NCBI GenBank assembly: GCA_937892635.1
Contig: CALBKB010000056.1
Span: forward strand, 1 to 15,206
Length of the DNA stretch: 15,206 nt
Source: an uncultured Clostridia bacterium
GTDB taxonomy: Bacteria > Bacillota > Clostridia > Oscillospirales > UMGS1783
Direction: 5' to 3'
The translations under genes were made by a program, and so were the position numbers. The notes beneath the pieces are model-generated. The model saw only the letters and a program-made list of their open reading frames with translations, was not told the origin of the DNA and did not search any database. Positions 1 through 7,449 of the stretch are shown piece after piece. Each line of letters begins with the position of its first letter. Position 1 is the first letter of the stretch.

Positions 1-288
1 GTCTATCAGATCAAGAAGTTCATCGGCGGTTATGCGGCTGCCATGGGTGGCGTGGATGCCATCATCTTTACCGGCGGTATTGGTGAAAACGATGCCGAGA
101 TCCGCAGACAGGTCTGCGAGGATATGGAGTATTTGGGACTGCATATTGACACCGAACTCAACCTTCAAGCTTCTCGCCGCGATGCCAAGTTCTCCCGTGC
201 CGATTCCAAGGTGGAAGCATGGGTACTGCCTACCAACGAAGAGCTGATGATCGCACGCGATACCAAAGAGATCGTGGAGAAACTCTGA
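1..288 (+). CDS. ackA: Acetate kinase, C-terminal part (5' truncated)
   Basis: Acetate kinase interconverts acetate plus ATP and acetyl phosphate plus ADP in the cytoplasm; in fermenters it yields ATP from acetyl phosphate. Base 1 is the first base of a codon, so the frame is open from the window edge, and the last 95 residues plus a TGA stop are present out of roughly 400 in the family. The readable part begins VYQIKKFIGGYAAAM and contains the conserved acetate kinase segment FTGGIGEN (about residues 22-29 of the fragment), which belongs to the nucleotide-binding half of the ASKHA fold. The fragment ends ARDTKEIVEKL, where acetate kinases normally end with the 'NEEL.IARDT' region. A terminator follows directly, so this is the last gene of its unit. 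The true start and any pta partner lie outside the window. Confidence 0.95.
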   Translation, partial: VYQIKKFIGGYAAAMGGVDAIIFTGGIGENDAEIRRQVCEDMEYLGLHIDTELNLQASRRDAKFSRADSKVEAWVLPTNEELMIARDTKEIVEKL

Positions 289-304
289 TTTTTCAAAAAA
301 GATC

Positions 305-330
305 AGCCCGAACCCTTCGTTCGGGCTTTT
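305..330 (+). terminator. Rho-independent terminator after ackA
   Basis: A 9-bp perfect stem AGCCCGAAC / GTTCGGGCT (305-313 and 319-327) closes a 5-base loop, CCTTC, and runs into TTTT followed by CTGTT. It starts 17 bases past the ackA stop. The A-run before it (295-301) is separated from the stem by GATC, so it looks mainly one-directional. Confidence 0.85.
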
Positions 331-333
331 CTG

Positions 334-360
334 TTGAAGTTTCGGATATACTGATATTAT
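334..360 (+). promoter_or_regulatory. Candidate promoter for murC-trxA-typA
   Basis: An extended -10 element is visible: TG at 352-353, one base, then TATTAT at 355-360. A possible -35, TTGAAG at 334-339, lies only 15 bp upstream, shorter than the preferred 17, so the extended -10 may carry the activity. The predicted start is near base 367, right at the Shine-Dalgarno site TAAAGGA (367-373) of murC. It is placed between the ackA terminator and murC, as expected for the operon promoter. This is a reading by eye only. Confidence 0.4.
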
Positions 361-381
361 CACGGGTAAAGGAATCTGTTT

Positions 382-1752
382 ATGGGAAACGATATCTCTC
401 GCGCACTGCAAGCGGTTAAGCGGATCCATTTTATCGGCATCGGCGGCGTGAGCATGAGTGCTCTGGCGCTGATCCTACAAGCCAACGGCTACACCGTGGC
501 CGGCTCGGATATGAACCGCGACAACTGTAAGATACTTTTAGATAACGGCGTAACCGTTTATGATAAGCATGCCGCAGAGAATTTGGGGGATTCGCAGATG
601 GTGGTGTATACCGCGGCCATTAAGAGCGACAATCCCGAATTGGCCGCCGCACGCGCTGCCGGTCTGCCCTGCTTCGAGCGAGCCGATCTGTTGGGCGCCA
701 TTATGCGCAATTATGACTGCCCGATCGGTGTGGCCGGTACTCACGGGAAATCGACCACCACTTCCATGATCTCCTGCATCCTGCTCGACGGAGGGGTCGA
801 TCCGACCATCTCCATCGGCGCCAAACTGCCCGAGATCGACAGCACTTATTACATCGGGCACAAGGATTATTTCGTCTTTGAGTCCTGTGAATATGCCGGC
901 TCCTTCATGAAATTCTTCCCCAAGATCTCGGTCATTCTCAATATCGACGAAGATCATTTGGATTTTTACAAGGATCTGGACGATATCACCGCCGCCTTCG
1001 GTCGCTATGTGGGCAACACCCTACCCGACGGCCTGCTTATCACCAATGCCGACGATCCCAACTGCCGCAAAATCGCCAAAGGCTATGACGGCAACGTAGT
1101 CACCTTCGGCATGCATGATGCCGATTACACACCCGCCAATATTCGCTACATCAACGGCTATCCGACCTTTGATATTCTCCGTAAAGGCGAACTGCTTTGC
1201 ACGGCTGAACTCGTTGTACCGGGACAGCACAACATCTTAAATGCCCTGGCCGCCGCCGCTGCGGCCGATGCCATCGGCATTGACCCTGCTTCGATCGGTC
1301 GCGGCCTGCACACCTTCCACGGTGCGCAACGCCGTTTTGAATACAAAGGCAAGGGCGAGCATTTTACCGTGATTGACGATTATGCCCATCATCCGTCGGA
1401 GATCGAAGCCACTCTCAACGCCTGTCGCAACATGGATTTTGACCGCATCGTGCTCATCTTTCAGCCACACACCTATTCGCGCACCAAAGCGTTGCTTCCT
1501 CAATTTCAAAAAGCCCTCAATAAGGCCGATCATGTGATTTTGTGCGATATTTATGCGGCGCGGGAAAAAGATGATTTGGGTATGAATTCCGCGAATATTG
1601 TGCCTCTATTGGACCATGCTGAATATGCGCCCTCTTTTGCCGACGCCGCCGAGATGGCCTTGGCACAGGTAAAAAGCCATACGCTCATTCTGACCATGGG
1701 CGCAGGCGATGTCTTTAACGTTGCTAATTTATTATTACAAGGAGAAAAATAA
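382..1752 (+). CDS. murC: UDP-N-acetylmuramate--L-alanine ligase
   Basis: MurC uses ATP to add L-alanine to UDP-MurNAc, the first amino acid of the peptidoglycan stem peptide, in the cytoplasm. The 456-residue length is normal for the family. The N-terminal UDP-binding domain has HFIGIGGVSMS (residues 16-26). The central ATPase domain has the P-loop GTHGKSTTT (119-127), with Ser where many MurC have Thr after the Lys, then FESCEYAGSF (166-175) and LNIDEDHLDFY (186-196). GQHNILNALAA (281-291), GAQRRFE (314-320) and the C-terminal DDYAHHPSEI (332-341) and FQPHTYSRT segments complete the Mur ligase pattern. The CEYAGSF form separates MurC from MurD/E/F. The start is set by SD TAAAGGA 8 bases before ATG. 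It is the first gene of an operon: its TAA overlaps the trxA ATG by one base. It stands apart from a dcw cluster. Confidence 0.97.
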   Translation: MGNDISRALQAVKRIHFIGIGGVSMSALALILQANGYTVAGSDMNRDNCKILLDNGVTVYDKHAAENLGDSQMVVYTAAIKSDNPELAAARAAGLPCFERADLLGAIMRNYDCPIGVAGTHGKSTTTSMISCILLDGGVDPTISIGAKLPEIDSTYYIGHKDYFVFESCEYAGSFMKFFPKISVILNIDEDHLDFYKDLDDITAAFGRYVGNTLPDGLLITNADDPNCRKIAKGYDGNVVTFGMHDADYTPANIRYINGYPTFDILRKGELLCTAELVVPGQHNILNALAAAAAADAIGIDPASIGRGLHTFHGAQRRFEYKGKGEHFTVIDDYAHHPSEIEATLNACRNMDFDRIVLIFQPHTYSRTKALLPQFQKALNKADHVILCDIYAAREKDDLGMNSANIVPLLDHAEYAPSFADAAEMALAQVKSHTLILTMGAGDVFNVANLLLQGEK

Positions 1753-2066
1753 TGTCCGTTATTACCGTTACCAAAGATAATTTTGAACAAGACGTGTTGC
1801 AGGCTTCCGTTCCTGTGCTGGTTGACTTTTGGGCCAGTTGGTGCGGTCCTTGCCGTATGGTCTCCCCCATCGTGGATGCGCTGGCCGAGGAGGCCGACGG
1901 TCGCTATGTCGTTTGCAAGATCAATGTCGATGAGCAGCCGGAATTGGCGGTCCAATTCGGCGTTATGAGCATCCCGACCCTTATCGTCTTTAAAAACGGC
2001 GAAATCGCCGATAAAAAGGTCGGCGCCCAAACAAAAGAGGCTCTGCTGGCCATGCTGCAAGTATAA
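1752..2066 (+). CDS. trxA: Thioredoxin
   Basis: A small cytoplasmic disulfide reductase that passes electrons from thioredoxin reductase to ribonucleotide reductase and other proteins. The 104-residue length is typical. The active site FWASWCGPC is at residues 26-34, with the redox cysteines at 31 and 34. The cis-proline loop is SIPT (73-76), and the KINVDEQPELAVQFGV stretch is typical of TrxA. The ATG begins on the last A of the murC stop (TAATG), with SD AAGGAG at 1739-1744, so translation is probably coupled to murC. A 20-base gap leads to typA. No signal peptide is present, so the resA/tlpA-type secreted thioredoxins are excluded. Its place between murC and typA has no obvious functional link; it is probably a housekeeping cotranscript. 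Confidence 0.96.
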   Translation: MSVITVTKDNFEQDVLQASVPVLVDFWASWCGPCRMVSPIVDALAEEADGRYVVCKINVDEQPELAVQFGVMSIPTLIVFKNGEIADKKVGAQTKEALLAMLQV

Positions 2067-2086
2067 AAATACCCTGAGGTGGAACT

Positions 2087-3907
2087 GTGAAAAGAGAGGA
2101 TTTACGCAATATTGCCATCATCGCCCACGTTGACCACGGCAAAACCACACTGGTCGATGAAATGCTTAAACAAAGCGGTATTTACCGCGATAACCAAACC
2201 ATTACCGAGCGCGTTATGGACTCGGGCGATATTGAGCGCGAGCGCGGCATCACCATTTTGGCCAAGAACACGTCCATTCAGTACAAGGGCACTAAAATCA
2301 ACATCGTTGATACGCCGGGGCATGCCGATTTCGGAGGCGAAGTGGAGCGCGTGCTGAAAATGGTTGACGGCGTTTTGCTTTTGGTTGACGCCGCCGAAGG
2401 GCCTATGCCGCAGACACGCTTTGTTTTGCAACACGCCTTGGCTCTCAATCACAAGGTGATTGTCGTGATCAACAAGATTGATAAGCCCGACGCTCGCCTT
2501 GACGAAGTAGTTAATGAGGTGCTTGAGCTGTTGTTGGATCTCGACGCGACTGATGAGCAGTTGGACAGCCCCATCGTCTATTGCTCGGCGCGCGAGGGCA
2601 TCGCCTCGGTTTTCCAAGACCGTCACGGCGATGATCTGACCCCGCTGTTTGACACCATCATGGAATATATCCCCGGGCCCGATGTAGACACGGACGGGCC
2701 AACCCAGCTGCTGGTATCCTCGATCGACTACAACGAATATGTCGGTCGCATCGGTGTCGGGCGTGTCGAGCGCGGCACCATTCGCAAAAACCAGGAGGTC
2801 ACCATCTGCGACTACCACGACAAGACGGTATCCCGCAAGAGCAAGATCACGGCACTGTATGTATTTGAGGACCTGAATAAAGTGGCCGTTGACGAAGCCA
2901 CCGCAGGCGATATTGTCTGCCTGAGCGGCATTGAAGATATTAATATCGGCAACACTGTCTGTGCTCCCACAGCGATCGAACCGATCGACTTTGTCAAGAT
3001 CTCTGAGCCGACGGTGGAAATGACCTTCTCGGTCAACAACTCCCCCTTTGCCGGCAAAGAAGGTAAATTCCTCACTTCACGCCATATTCGCGAGCGTCTG
3101 TATCGCGAATTGTTGCGCGATGTCGCCTTGCGCGTCAAGGACGGCGAGACCTCGGAATCTTTTGTTGTCATGGGCCGCGGCGAACTGCATCTGTCCATCC
3201 TCATTGAAAATATGCGCCGTGAAGGCTACGAGTTCCAAGTCAGCACACCGCGCGTACTTTTTAAGGAGATCGAAGGCAAAAAGTGCGAACCCTACGAACA
3301 TATTATTTTGGACGTGCCCGATCAGTATGTCGGTGCCGTCATTGAGAAATTGGGCAAGCGCAAGGGTGAAATGACGGCCATGGCCCCCAACAACGGTCGC
3401 ACTCGTGTGGAATTCAATATTCCCTCTCGCGGGCTGTTTGGCTATCGCAGTGAATTCATGACCGACACCCACGGCGAAGGTATCATGAACACCATTTTCG
3501 ATAAATATGCGCCCTATTCGGGCGAGATCAACCGCCGTGCCAACGGCTCGCTCATCGCCTTTGAAACGGGCGAAGCTGTTACCTACGGCCTGTTCAACGC
3601 CCAAGAGCGCGGCGTATTATACATCACGCCCGGCACGCCGGTTTATGCCGGTATGGTCGTGGGCTGCTCGGCCAAGGCAGAGGATATTACCGTCAACGTC
3701 TGCAAGAAAAAGCACGTTACCAATATGCGTGCCTCAGGCTCAGATGAGGCGTTGCGCCTTGTCTCGCCTAAGATCATGAGCCTGGAAGAATCGCTTGAAT
3801 CACTCAATGAGGACGAGATGTTGGAAGTTACCCCCAAATCCCTGCGTATCCGCAAACAGGTTTTGGATCATGCCCAGCGCATGCGCAACATCATGAAATC
3901 CAGATAA
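2087..3907 (+). CDS. typA: Ribosome-associated GTPase TypA/BipA
   Basis: BipA/TypA is an EF-G-like translational GTPase that binds the ribosome and supports 50S assembly and growth under stress, especially cold. The 606-residue length is normal. The G domain shows G1 AHVDHGKTTL (13-22), the switch I element RERGITI (51-57), G3 DTPGHADF (75-82), G4 NKID (129-132) and G5 CSAREG. Later, ISEPTVEMTF and SPFAGKEGKFLTSRHIRERL mark TypA specifically and exclude EF-G, LepA and TetM. The C-terminal segment GLFGYRSEFMTDTHGEG is also family-typical. The start is GTG at 2087, with SD GAGGTGG (2076-2082) just upstream; the protein then begins MKREDLRNIAIIAHVDHG, matching the usual N-terminus. It ends in tandem stops TAATAA and is the last gene of murC-trxA-typA. 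Confidence 0.97.
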   Translation: MKREDLRNIAIIAHVDHGKTTLVDEMLKQSGIYRDNQTITERVMDSGDIERERGITILAKNTSIQYKGTKINIVDTPGHADFGGEVERVLKMVDGVLLLVDAAEGPMPQTRFVLQHALALNHKVIVVINKIDKPDARLDEVVNEVLELLLDLDATDEQLDSPIVYCSAREGIASVFQDRHGDDLTPLFDTIMEYIPGPDVDTDGPTQLLVSSIDYNEYVGRIGVGRVERGTIRKNQEVTICDYHDKTVSRKSKITALYVFEDLNKVAVDEATAGDIVCLSGIEDINIGNTVCAPTAIEPIDFVKISEPTVEMTFSVNNSPFAGKEGKFLTSRHIRERLYRELLRDVALRVKDGETSESFVVMGRGELHLSILIENMRREGYEFQVSTPRVLFKEIEGKKCEPYEHIILDVPDQYVGAVIEKLGKRKGEMTAMAPNNGRTRVEFNIPSRGLFGYRSEFMTDTHGEGIMNTIFDKYAPYSGEINRRANGSLIAFETGEAVTYGLFNAQERGVLYITPGTPVYAGMVVGCSAKAEDITVNVCKKKHVTNMRASGSDEALRLVSPKIMSLEESLESLNEDEMLEVTPKSLRIRKQVLDHAQRMRNIMKSR

Positions 3908-3937
3908 TAAAAAAGCCACCCGATTGGGTGGCTTTTT
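3908..3937. terminator. Bidirectional terminator between typA and gerW
   Basis: The 11-bp stem AAAAGCCACCC (3911-3921) / GGGTGGCTTTT (3926-3936) with loop GATT is T-flanked on the + strand. On the - strand the A-run at 3908-3914 becomes the T-tract. It lies between the typA stop (3907) and the gerW stop (3944-3946), so one hairpin serves both convergent operons. Confidence 0.9.
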
Positions 3938-3943
3938 CTCGTC

Positions 3944-4312
3944 TTATTTTACCAAAAGATTTTTAATGCGCTCAATCAGCTCGGGAGCCATATCGATCAG
4001 TTTATCGACCGAAGTGGGATTGTTGGAGATTTGAAGCATACGGATATCATCGCCCTTAATGACAATAAAGCCAACGGGGATGATAGAGATGCCCGCACCG
4101 CTTCCACCGGCGAAGGGCTCGACCGGCTTTTCCTGCTTGGCATTGAGATCGCTGCCGCCCGACACAAAGCCGAAAGACACCTTGGAGATAGGAATAATGG
4201 TAGCACCGTCCGGCGTAGACATCGGATCGCCGACGATCGTATTGACGTCCACCATTTCTTTGATCTTCTGCATGGTTGAATCCATGATTCCCTGAATCGG
4301 ATGTTGACTCAT
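3944..4312 (-). CDS. gerW: GerW/YtfJ family sporulation protein
   Basis: GerW (formerly YtfJ) is a forespore/spore protein needed for normal germination in Bacillus; its biochemical activity is unsettled. The 122-residue product starts MSQHPIQGIMDSTMQKI, then shows MVDVNTIVGDP, ISKVSFGFVSGGSD (about 43-56), a Gly-rich FAGGSGAGISIIPVGFIV stretch and a C-terminal amphipathic segment ending ELIERIKNLLVK. These are the family hallmarks. The start was chosen at ATG 4312 because family members begin 'M-x-x-HPIQG' and because the SD AAAGGA is 11 bases upstream; the in-frame GTG at 4321 would be only 2 bases from that SD. It lies 60 bases behind scpB and is probably cotranscribed with M50-scpA-scpB, a common clostridial arrangement. 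I found no convincing private sporulation promoter. Presence of this gene supports a spore-forming lineage. Confidence 0.92.
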   Translation of the reverse strand: MSQHPIQGIMDSTMQKIKEMVDVNTIVGDPMSTPDGATIIPISKVSFGFVSGGSDLNAKQEKPVEPFAGGSGAGISIIPVGFIVIKGDDIRMLQISNNPTSVDKLIDMAPELIERIKNLLVK

Positions 4313-4372
4313 GTTATTCACTATCCTTTCGTAAGTTCATTATGTAGGATTACCCTTTATTTATAATATATA

Positions 4373-4942
4373 CTATTTTTGTTCGGATTGCAAGGGCAAT
4401 TCTTGCTGTTGCAAGGTTTCGCCTGCCGCCTCTTCCATCGGTGCCAGTTCAGGCAGATCTGACAACGACGTAATATTAAATACGCGCAGGAAATTGACCG
4501 TCGTTCCGTAAAGCAAGGGGCGGCCGGGCGCATCCATGCGACCCTTTTCCTCAATCAGTTCCTTTTCCACCAGCGAATGAATGACGGCCGAGCAATCGAC
4601 GCCACGCACCTGCTCGACATACGCACGGGTTACCGGCTGATTATAGGCCACTACCGCCAGCACTTCCATCGCCGCCTGAGACAAGGAGGGGTTGCGACGG
4701 TTGTCAAGCAAAGTCTTGACGTAGTTGGCATTAACCGACGCCGTCATCATCTGGAATTTGTCGTCATATCGCACGATTTCCAAGCCTCTACCCTGCGCGG
4801 CATATTCCTGCGCCAATTCAAGCAGAGCCATACGTACCGTTTTTGACTCCTCCCCGACGATCTCAGCCAGCTGATTAACGCTGATGGGATTGCCTGAGGC
4901 AAACAGCAAACTTTCCAAAACGGAAGACAGATTATTGTCCAT
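4373..4942 (-). CDS. scpB: Segregation and condensation protein B
   Basis: ScpB is the winged-helix KITE dimer of the Smc-ScpA-ScpB condensin that compacts and segregates the chromosome. The product from ATG 4942 has 189 residues, starting MDNNLSSVLESLLFASG and continuing with SVNQLAEIVG, the conserved second winged-helix region LSQAAMEVLAVVAYNQPVTR and VRGVDCSAVIHSLVEKELI, then GRPLLYGTT and FLRVFNITSLSDLPEL. This matches ScpB throughout. The frame is open 17 codons further upstream, but the family N-terminus begins at MDNN, and the SD GAAAGGAT lies 11 bases before it. The start overlaps the end of scpA by 11 bases, so the SD sits inside scpA and translation is probably coupled. The Gln/Glu-rich tail (LQQQELPLQSEQK) is variable in the family. 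Confidence 0.95.
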   Translation of the reverse strand: MDNNLSSVLESLLFASGNPISVNQLAEIVGEESKTVRMALLELAQEYAAQGRGLEIVRYDDKFQMMTASVNANYVKTLLDNRRNPSLSQAAMEVLAVVAYNQPVTRAYVEQVRGVDCSAVIHSLVEKELIEEKGRMDAPGRPLLYGTTVNFLRVFNITSLSDLPELAPMEEAAGETLQQQELPLQSEQK

Positions 4943-5666
4943 GTTCTTTTCGATCCTTTCGCAATGAAATGCGGGCCGCTTCCCCCTCGCCATCCACTCG
5001 GATACGCATCTTACTGATCATTTCCAACACGGCAAGGAAGGTAGCCACGACGTCCGAACGGCAACTCGACCCCTTAAAGGCGTCACTCAGCGTCATCTCT
5101 TCGCCCTTGATCAAGCGGCGCAATATTGACACGACGCGAGTGGAGATCGAGGTATACACCGTGTTGACAATACCCTTGAAGTTAGAGATGGGCGGCGGCA
5201 TGCGACGTTTGACGGCGCGCACCGCTTCTTCATAGGCATCGGCCAACTCCTCACCCGTGTGCGTACCCTCATACGGACCGCTCGGCGCGGCACGAAAGAC
5301 CATCGGCTCGCGCACGGCGCGAACGCCTGCCTTTTTAAAGAGCTGTGCCATCTTCTCGGATGCTTCCTTATATCGCTTATATTCCAACAGCATCCGCACC
5401 AGGTTCTCGCGCGGATCTTCCTCTTCTTCATCATGACGAGGCAGGAGCGTTTGCGATTTGATATACATCAAATAGGCCGCCATAACCAGAAATTCACTGG
5501 CCTGCTCCAAATCCAACTGCTCGATCCCGTCAATGCTATCCATATACTGATCCAGAACGACGGCAATAGGGATATCATAGATATTAATTTTATTTTTGGA
5601 TATGAGTTTAAGCAGAAGGTCGAGCGGTCCCTCAAACACGTCCAGCTTAAAAGACGGTTTACCCAT
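4932..5666 (-). CDS. scpA: Segregation and condensation protein A
   Basis: ScpA is the kleisin that bridges the Smc heads and binds the ScpB dimer. The 244-residue length is usual. The N-terminal Smc-neck-binding part reads FKLDVFEGPLDLLLKLI (6-22) with KINIYDIPI (26-34) and EFLVMAAYLMYIKSQTLLP (58-76), all strongly conserved in ScpA. An acidic stretch DEEEEDPRENL follows, then the variable middle, and a C-terminal winged-helix segment (SRRSDV-like SCRSDVVATFLAVLEM) that contacts the Smc head. ATG 5664-5666 has a strong SD, AAAGGGGGA, five bases upstream. It lies 27 bases downstream of the M50 protease and overlaps scpB by 11 bases. Confidence 0.96.
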   Translation of the reverse strand: MGKPSFKLDVFEGPLDLLLKLISKNKINIYDIPIAVVLDQYMDSIDGIEQLDLEQASEFLVMAAYLMYIKSQTLLPRHDEEEEDPRENLVRMLLEYKRYKEASEKMAQLFKKAGVRAVREPMVFRAAPSGPYEGTHTGEELADAYEEAVRAVKRRMPPPISNFKGIVNTVYTSISTRVVSILRRLIKGEEMTLSDAFKGSSCRSDVVATFLAVLEMISKMRIRVDGEGEAARISLRKDRKEHGQ

Positions 5667-5693
5667 GGATATCCCCCTTTCTTTTTAACGCAA

Positions 5694-6359
5694 TCAAGCG
5701 ATGCTATGATATAACAGTTCGCCCAAGGCAATAAAGGTATGTTCGATCCCGATCATGAGCCCGTTGGCCAAAAAGCGAATGACCGGGTCAAGAATATTCA
5801 GCAGCATCAAACCCACCAAAACGGCAAACAGGATTCGCTCATACTTGAGCATCTTGTAATACCAGCGATCGGGCAAGATCAGTGCCAAAATGCGCGATCC
5901 GTCCAGCGGCGTGATGGGCAACAGATTAAACACACACAGCACACAGTTGAGCTGCACGGCAATGACCAACAGCTGATGGAAATATCCGCCGTAAGGCAAA
6001 AGCGGATAGAGCGCACCCAGCAAGAATCCCCACAGACAAGCCATAAGCAAATTGCTCATCGGCCCGGCAAGCGCCACTAAGGCACTGCCGCGCTTGGGAT
6101 TCTTGAAATTGAGCACCGCTACCGGCACCGGCTTACCCCAGCCAAAGCCGAAGAAGAGCATGCATAAACTACCCAGCGGATCCAAATGCCGCATGGGGTT
6201 GAGCGATACCCGACCGGCCATAGCCGCCGTGGGGTCCCCCAGTTTCTGCGCCGTTTTGGCATGGGCAAATTCATGCACCGTAATCGAAATGATCAAGAGC
6301 GGCGCATAATATAAAATCTTAAACACAATATTTGAAAGATAACCGAGTATCCCGTCCAT
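5694..6359 (-). CDS. Site-2 protease family (M50) zinc metalloprotease
   Basis: A small intramembrane zinc metalloprotease of peptidase family M50, related to SpoIVFB and YwhC-type proteins. The zinc motif HEFAH is at residues 29-33, inside the first membrane helix region. The second metal-ligand region NLLPITPLDGSRIL is at 145-158 and supplies the conserved Asp. AGPMSNLL (98-105) is the third family motif. Several hydrophobic segments (about 10-28, 95-120, 128-148, 172-195) point to an integral membrane protein. There is no PDZ domain, unlike RseP/RasP. The 221-residue length fits the short group often found next to scpAB in Clostridia. Substrate unknown; a sporulation role is possible but not shown by the sequence. 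It is the first gene of the operon with scpA, scpB and gerW. SD GGTGA precedes ATG 6359. Confidence 0.9.
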   Translation of the reverse strand: MDGILGYLSNIVFKILYYAPLLIISITVHEFAHAKTAQKLGDPTAAMAGRVSLNPMRHLDPLGSLCMLFFGFGWGKPVPVAVLNFKNPKRGSALVALAGPMSNLLMACLWGFLLGALYPLLPYGGYFHQLLVIAVQLNCVLCVFNLLPITPLDGSRILALILPDRWYYKMLKYERILFAVLVGLMLLNILDPVIRFLANGLMIGIEHTFIALGELLYHSIA

Positions 6360-6377
6360 AAATCTTCACCATGATAA

Positions 6378-6406
6378 ATTATACCCCATCCCACCCCGAA
6401 TTGCAA
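6378..6406 (-). promoter_or_regulatory. Promoter of the M50-scpA-scpB-gerW operon
   Basis: On the - strand, TTGCAA (6406-6401), a 17-bp spacer and a perfect TATAAT (6383-6378) form a good housekeeping-sigma promoter. Transcription should begin near 6371, only about 12 bases before the ATG at 6359, with GGTGA in between as ribosome binding site. It stands back to back with the promoter of the ABC cassette. Confidence 0.7.
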
Positions 6407-6447
6407 CCGCCGAACGGGGATATATTTTTGATTTTTTTACATTTTTG

Positions 6448-6477
6448 TATACATTCCCGCCTTAAATCTGTTATAAT
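6448..6477 (+). promoter_or_regulatory. Promoter of the Gld-like ABC cassette
   Basis: Perfect TATAAT at 6472-6477 is preceded by TG at 6469-6470, giving an extended -10 (TGTTATAAT). A weak -35, TATACA (6448-6453), is 18 bp upstream. The 30 bases before it (6421-6450) are very T-rich and could act as an UP-like element. The start is expected near 6484, about 24 bases before the ATG at 6508. Confidence 0.6.
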
Positions 6478-6507
6478 AGTCATAATGTCTTTTATGGAGT
6501 GACGAAA

Positions 6508-7449
6508 ATGATCGAAGTTTCGCATTTGACCAAACGTTACGGCAAGCATTTGGCCGTTAACGACCTGTCCTTTACCGCTGAGTCGGGGCAGGTTCTGGGG
6601 CTGCTCGGCCCCAACGGTGCAGGCAAGTCGACAACCATGAATATTTTGACCGGCTATCTCTCCTCAACCGAGGGCGAGGTGCGCATTGGCGGCGTCGATA
6701 TCCTCGCCGATCCCATTACCGCCAAGAAGAAGATCGGGTATCTGCCCGAACTGCCTCCGCTGTATATGGATATGACCGTGCAGGAATATCTGTCCTTCGT
6801 CTGCGACCTTAAGGGCGTCAAAACGCACGCACAAAATCAGATCAACGAGGTCTGTGAGCACGTGCGTATTACCCACGTGCAAAACCGCCTGATCAAAAAC
6901 CTGTCCAAAGGCTACCGCCAGCGCGTTGGTCTGGCCCAGGCTTTGATCAATAATCCCGAACTGATCGTGTTGGACGAGCCGACCGTCGGCCTTGACCCCA
7001 AAGAGATTATCGAAATCTGCAATCTCATTAAACGGATCGGTAAAACGCACACCGTTATTTTCTCCTCACATATTCTGTCCGAGGTGCAGAGCGTGTGCGA
7101 CCGCATTTTGGTCATCAACAAAGGACGCCTGATTGCCAACGATACGCCCGAAAACCTATACCAGGCCCTCTCCCGTTCCAATAATCTGATGGTACGCGTG
7201 ATCGGTCAACGAGAATTGGTACAGCAAACGCTGGCCGCCGTTCCCGGCGTTGTGCGCGTCACCGATTTAGGTCAAAAAGAGCCGGATTCCTTTGATTTTA
7301 CGGTAGAGACCGACGGGGTGCAGGATGTACGCTCTGCTATCTTCCGCGCCTTGGCCAAGGAAGATTGCCCGCTCTTGTCGCTGCGCAGCCGCGAAGTGTC
7401 CCTGGAAGATATCTTCCTGGAGCTCACCCAAGAAAGTGAGGTGCAATAA
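6508..7449 (+). CDS. ABC transporter ATP-binding protein, GldA-like
   Basis: The cytoplasmic nucleotide-binding subunit of an ABC-2 type export system. Over 313 residues it has the Walker A GPNGAGKST (about 36-44), signature LSKGYRQRVGLAQAL (about 132-146), Walker B LIVLDEPTVGLDP (about 152-164) and the H-loop SSHILSEVQ (about 187-195). A C-terminal extension of about 90 residues follows, as in DrrA/GldA-like ATPases. ATG 6508 was chosen because GGAG (6496-6499) is 8 bases upstream; the GTG at 6499, three codons earlier, overlaps that site. It is the first gene of a four-gene unit: the stop directly abuts the permease ATG. Order and partner proteins point to the Gld-type family, which in Bacteroidota is tied to gliding; in this genome the substrate is unknown. 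Confidence 0.93.
   Translation: MIEVSHLTKRYGKHLAVNDLSFTAESGQVLGLLGPNGAGKSTTMNILTGYLSSTEGEVRIGGVDILADPITAKKKIGYLPELPPLYMDMTVQEYLSFVCDLKGVKTHAQNQINEVCEHVRITHVQNRLIKNLSKGYRQRVGLAQALINNPELIVLDEPTVGLDPKEIIEICNLIKRIGKTHTVIFSSHILSEVQSVCDRILVINKGRLIANDTPENLYQALSRSNNLMVRVIGQRELVQQTLAAVPGVVRVTDLGQKEPDSFDFTVETDGVQDVRSAIFRALAKEDCPLLSLRSREVSLEDIFLELTQESEVQ

Noticed and set aside
2102..2818. 238-codon open frame antisense to typA
   Set aside because: It lies wholly inside a well-supported gene, has no ribosome binding site I can see, and its translation resembles no family; a shadow of codon usage.
4313..4372. Sporulation sigma (SigF/SigG) promoter for gerW
   Set aside because: A CATAAT element is present on the - strand, but I could not find a -35 at proper spacing (GTATA is about 24 bases away). 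Readthrough from scpB is the simpler view.
6387..6420. Hairpin CCCCG ... CGGGG between the divergent M50 and ABC promoters
   Set aside because: Only five base pairs with a long loop, no T-tract, and it falls within the M50 promoter region.
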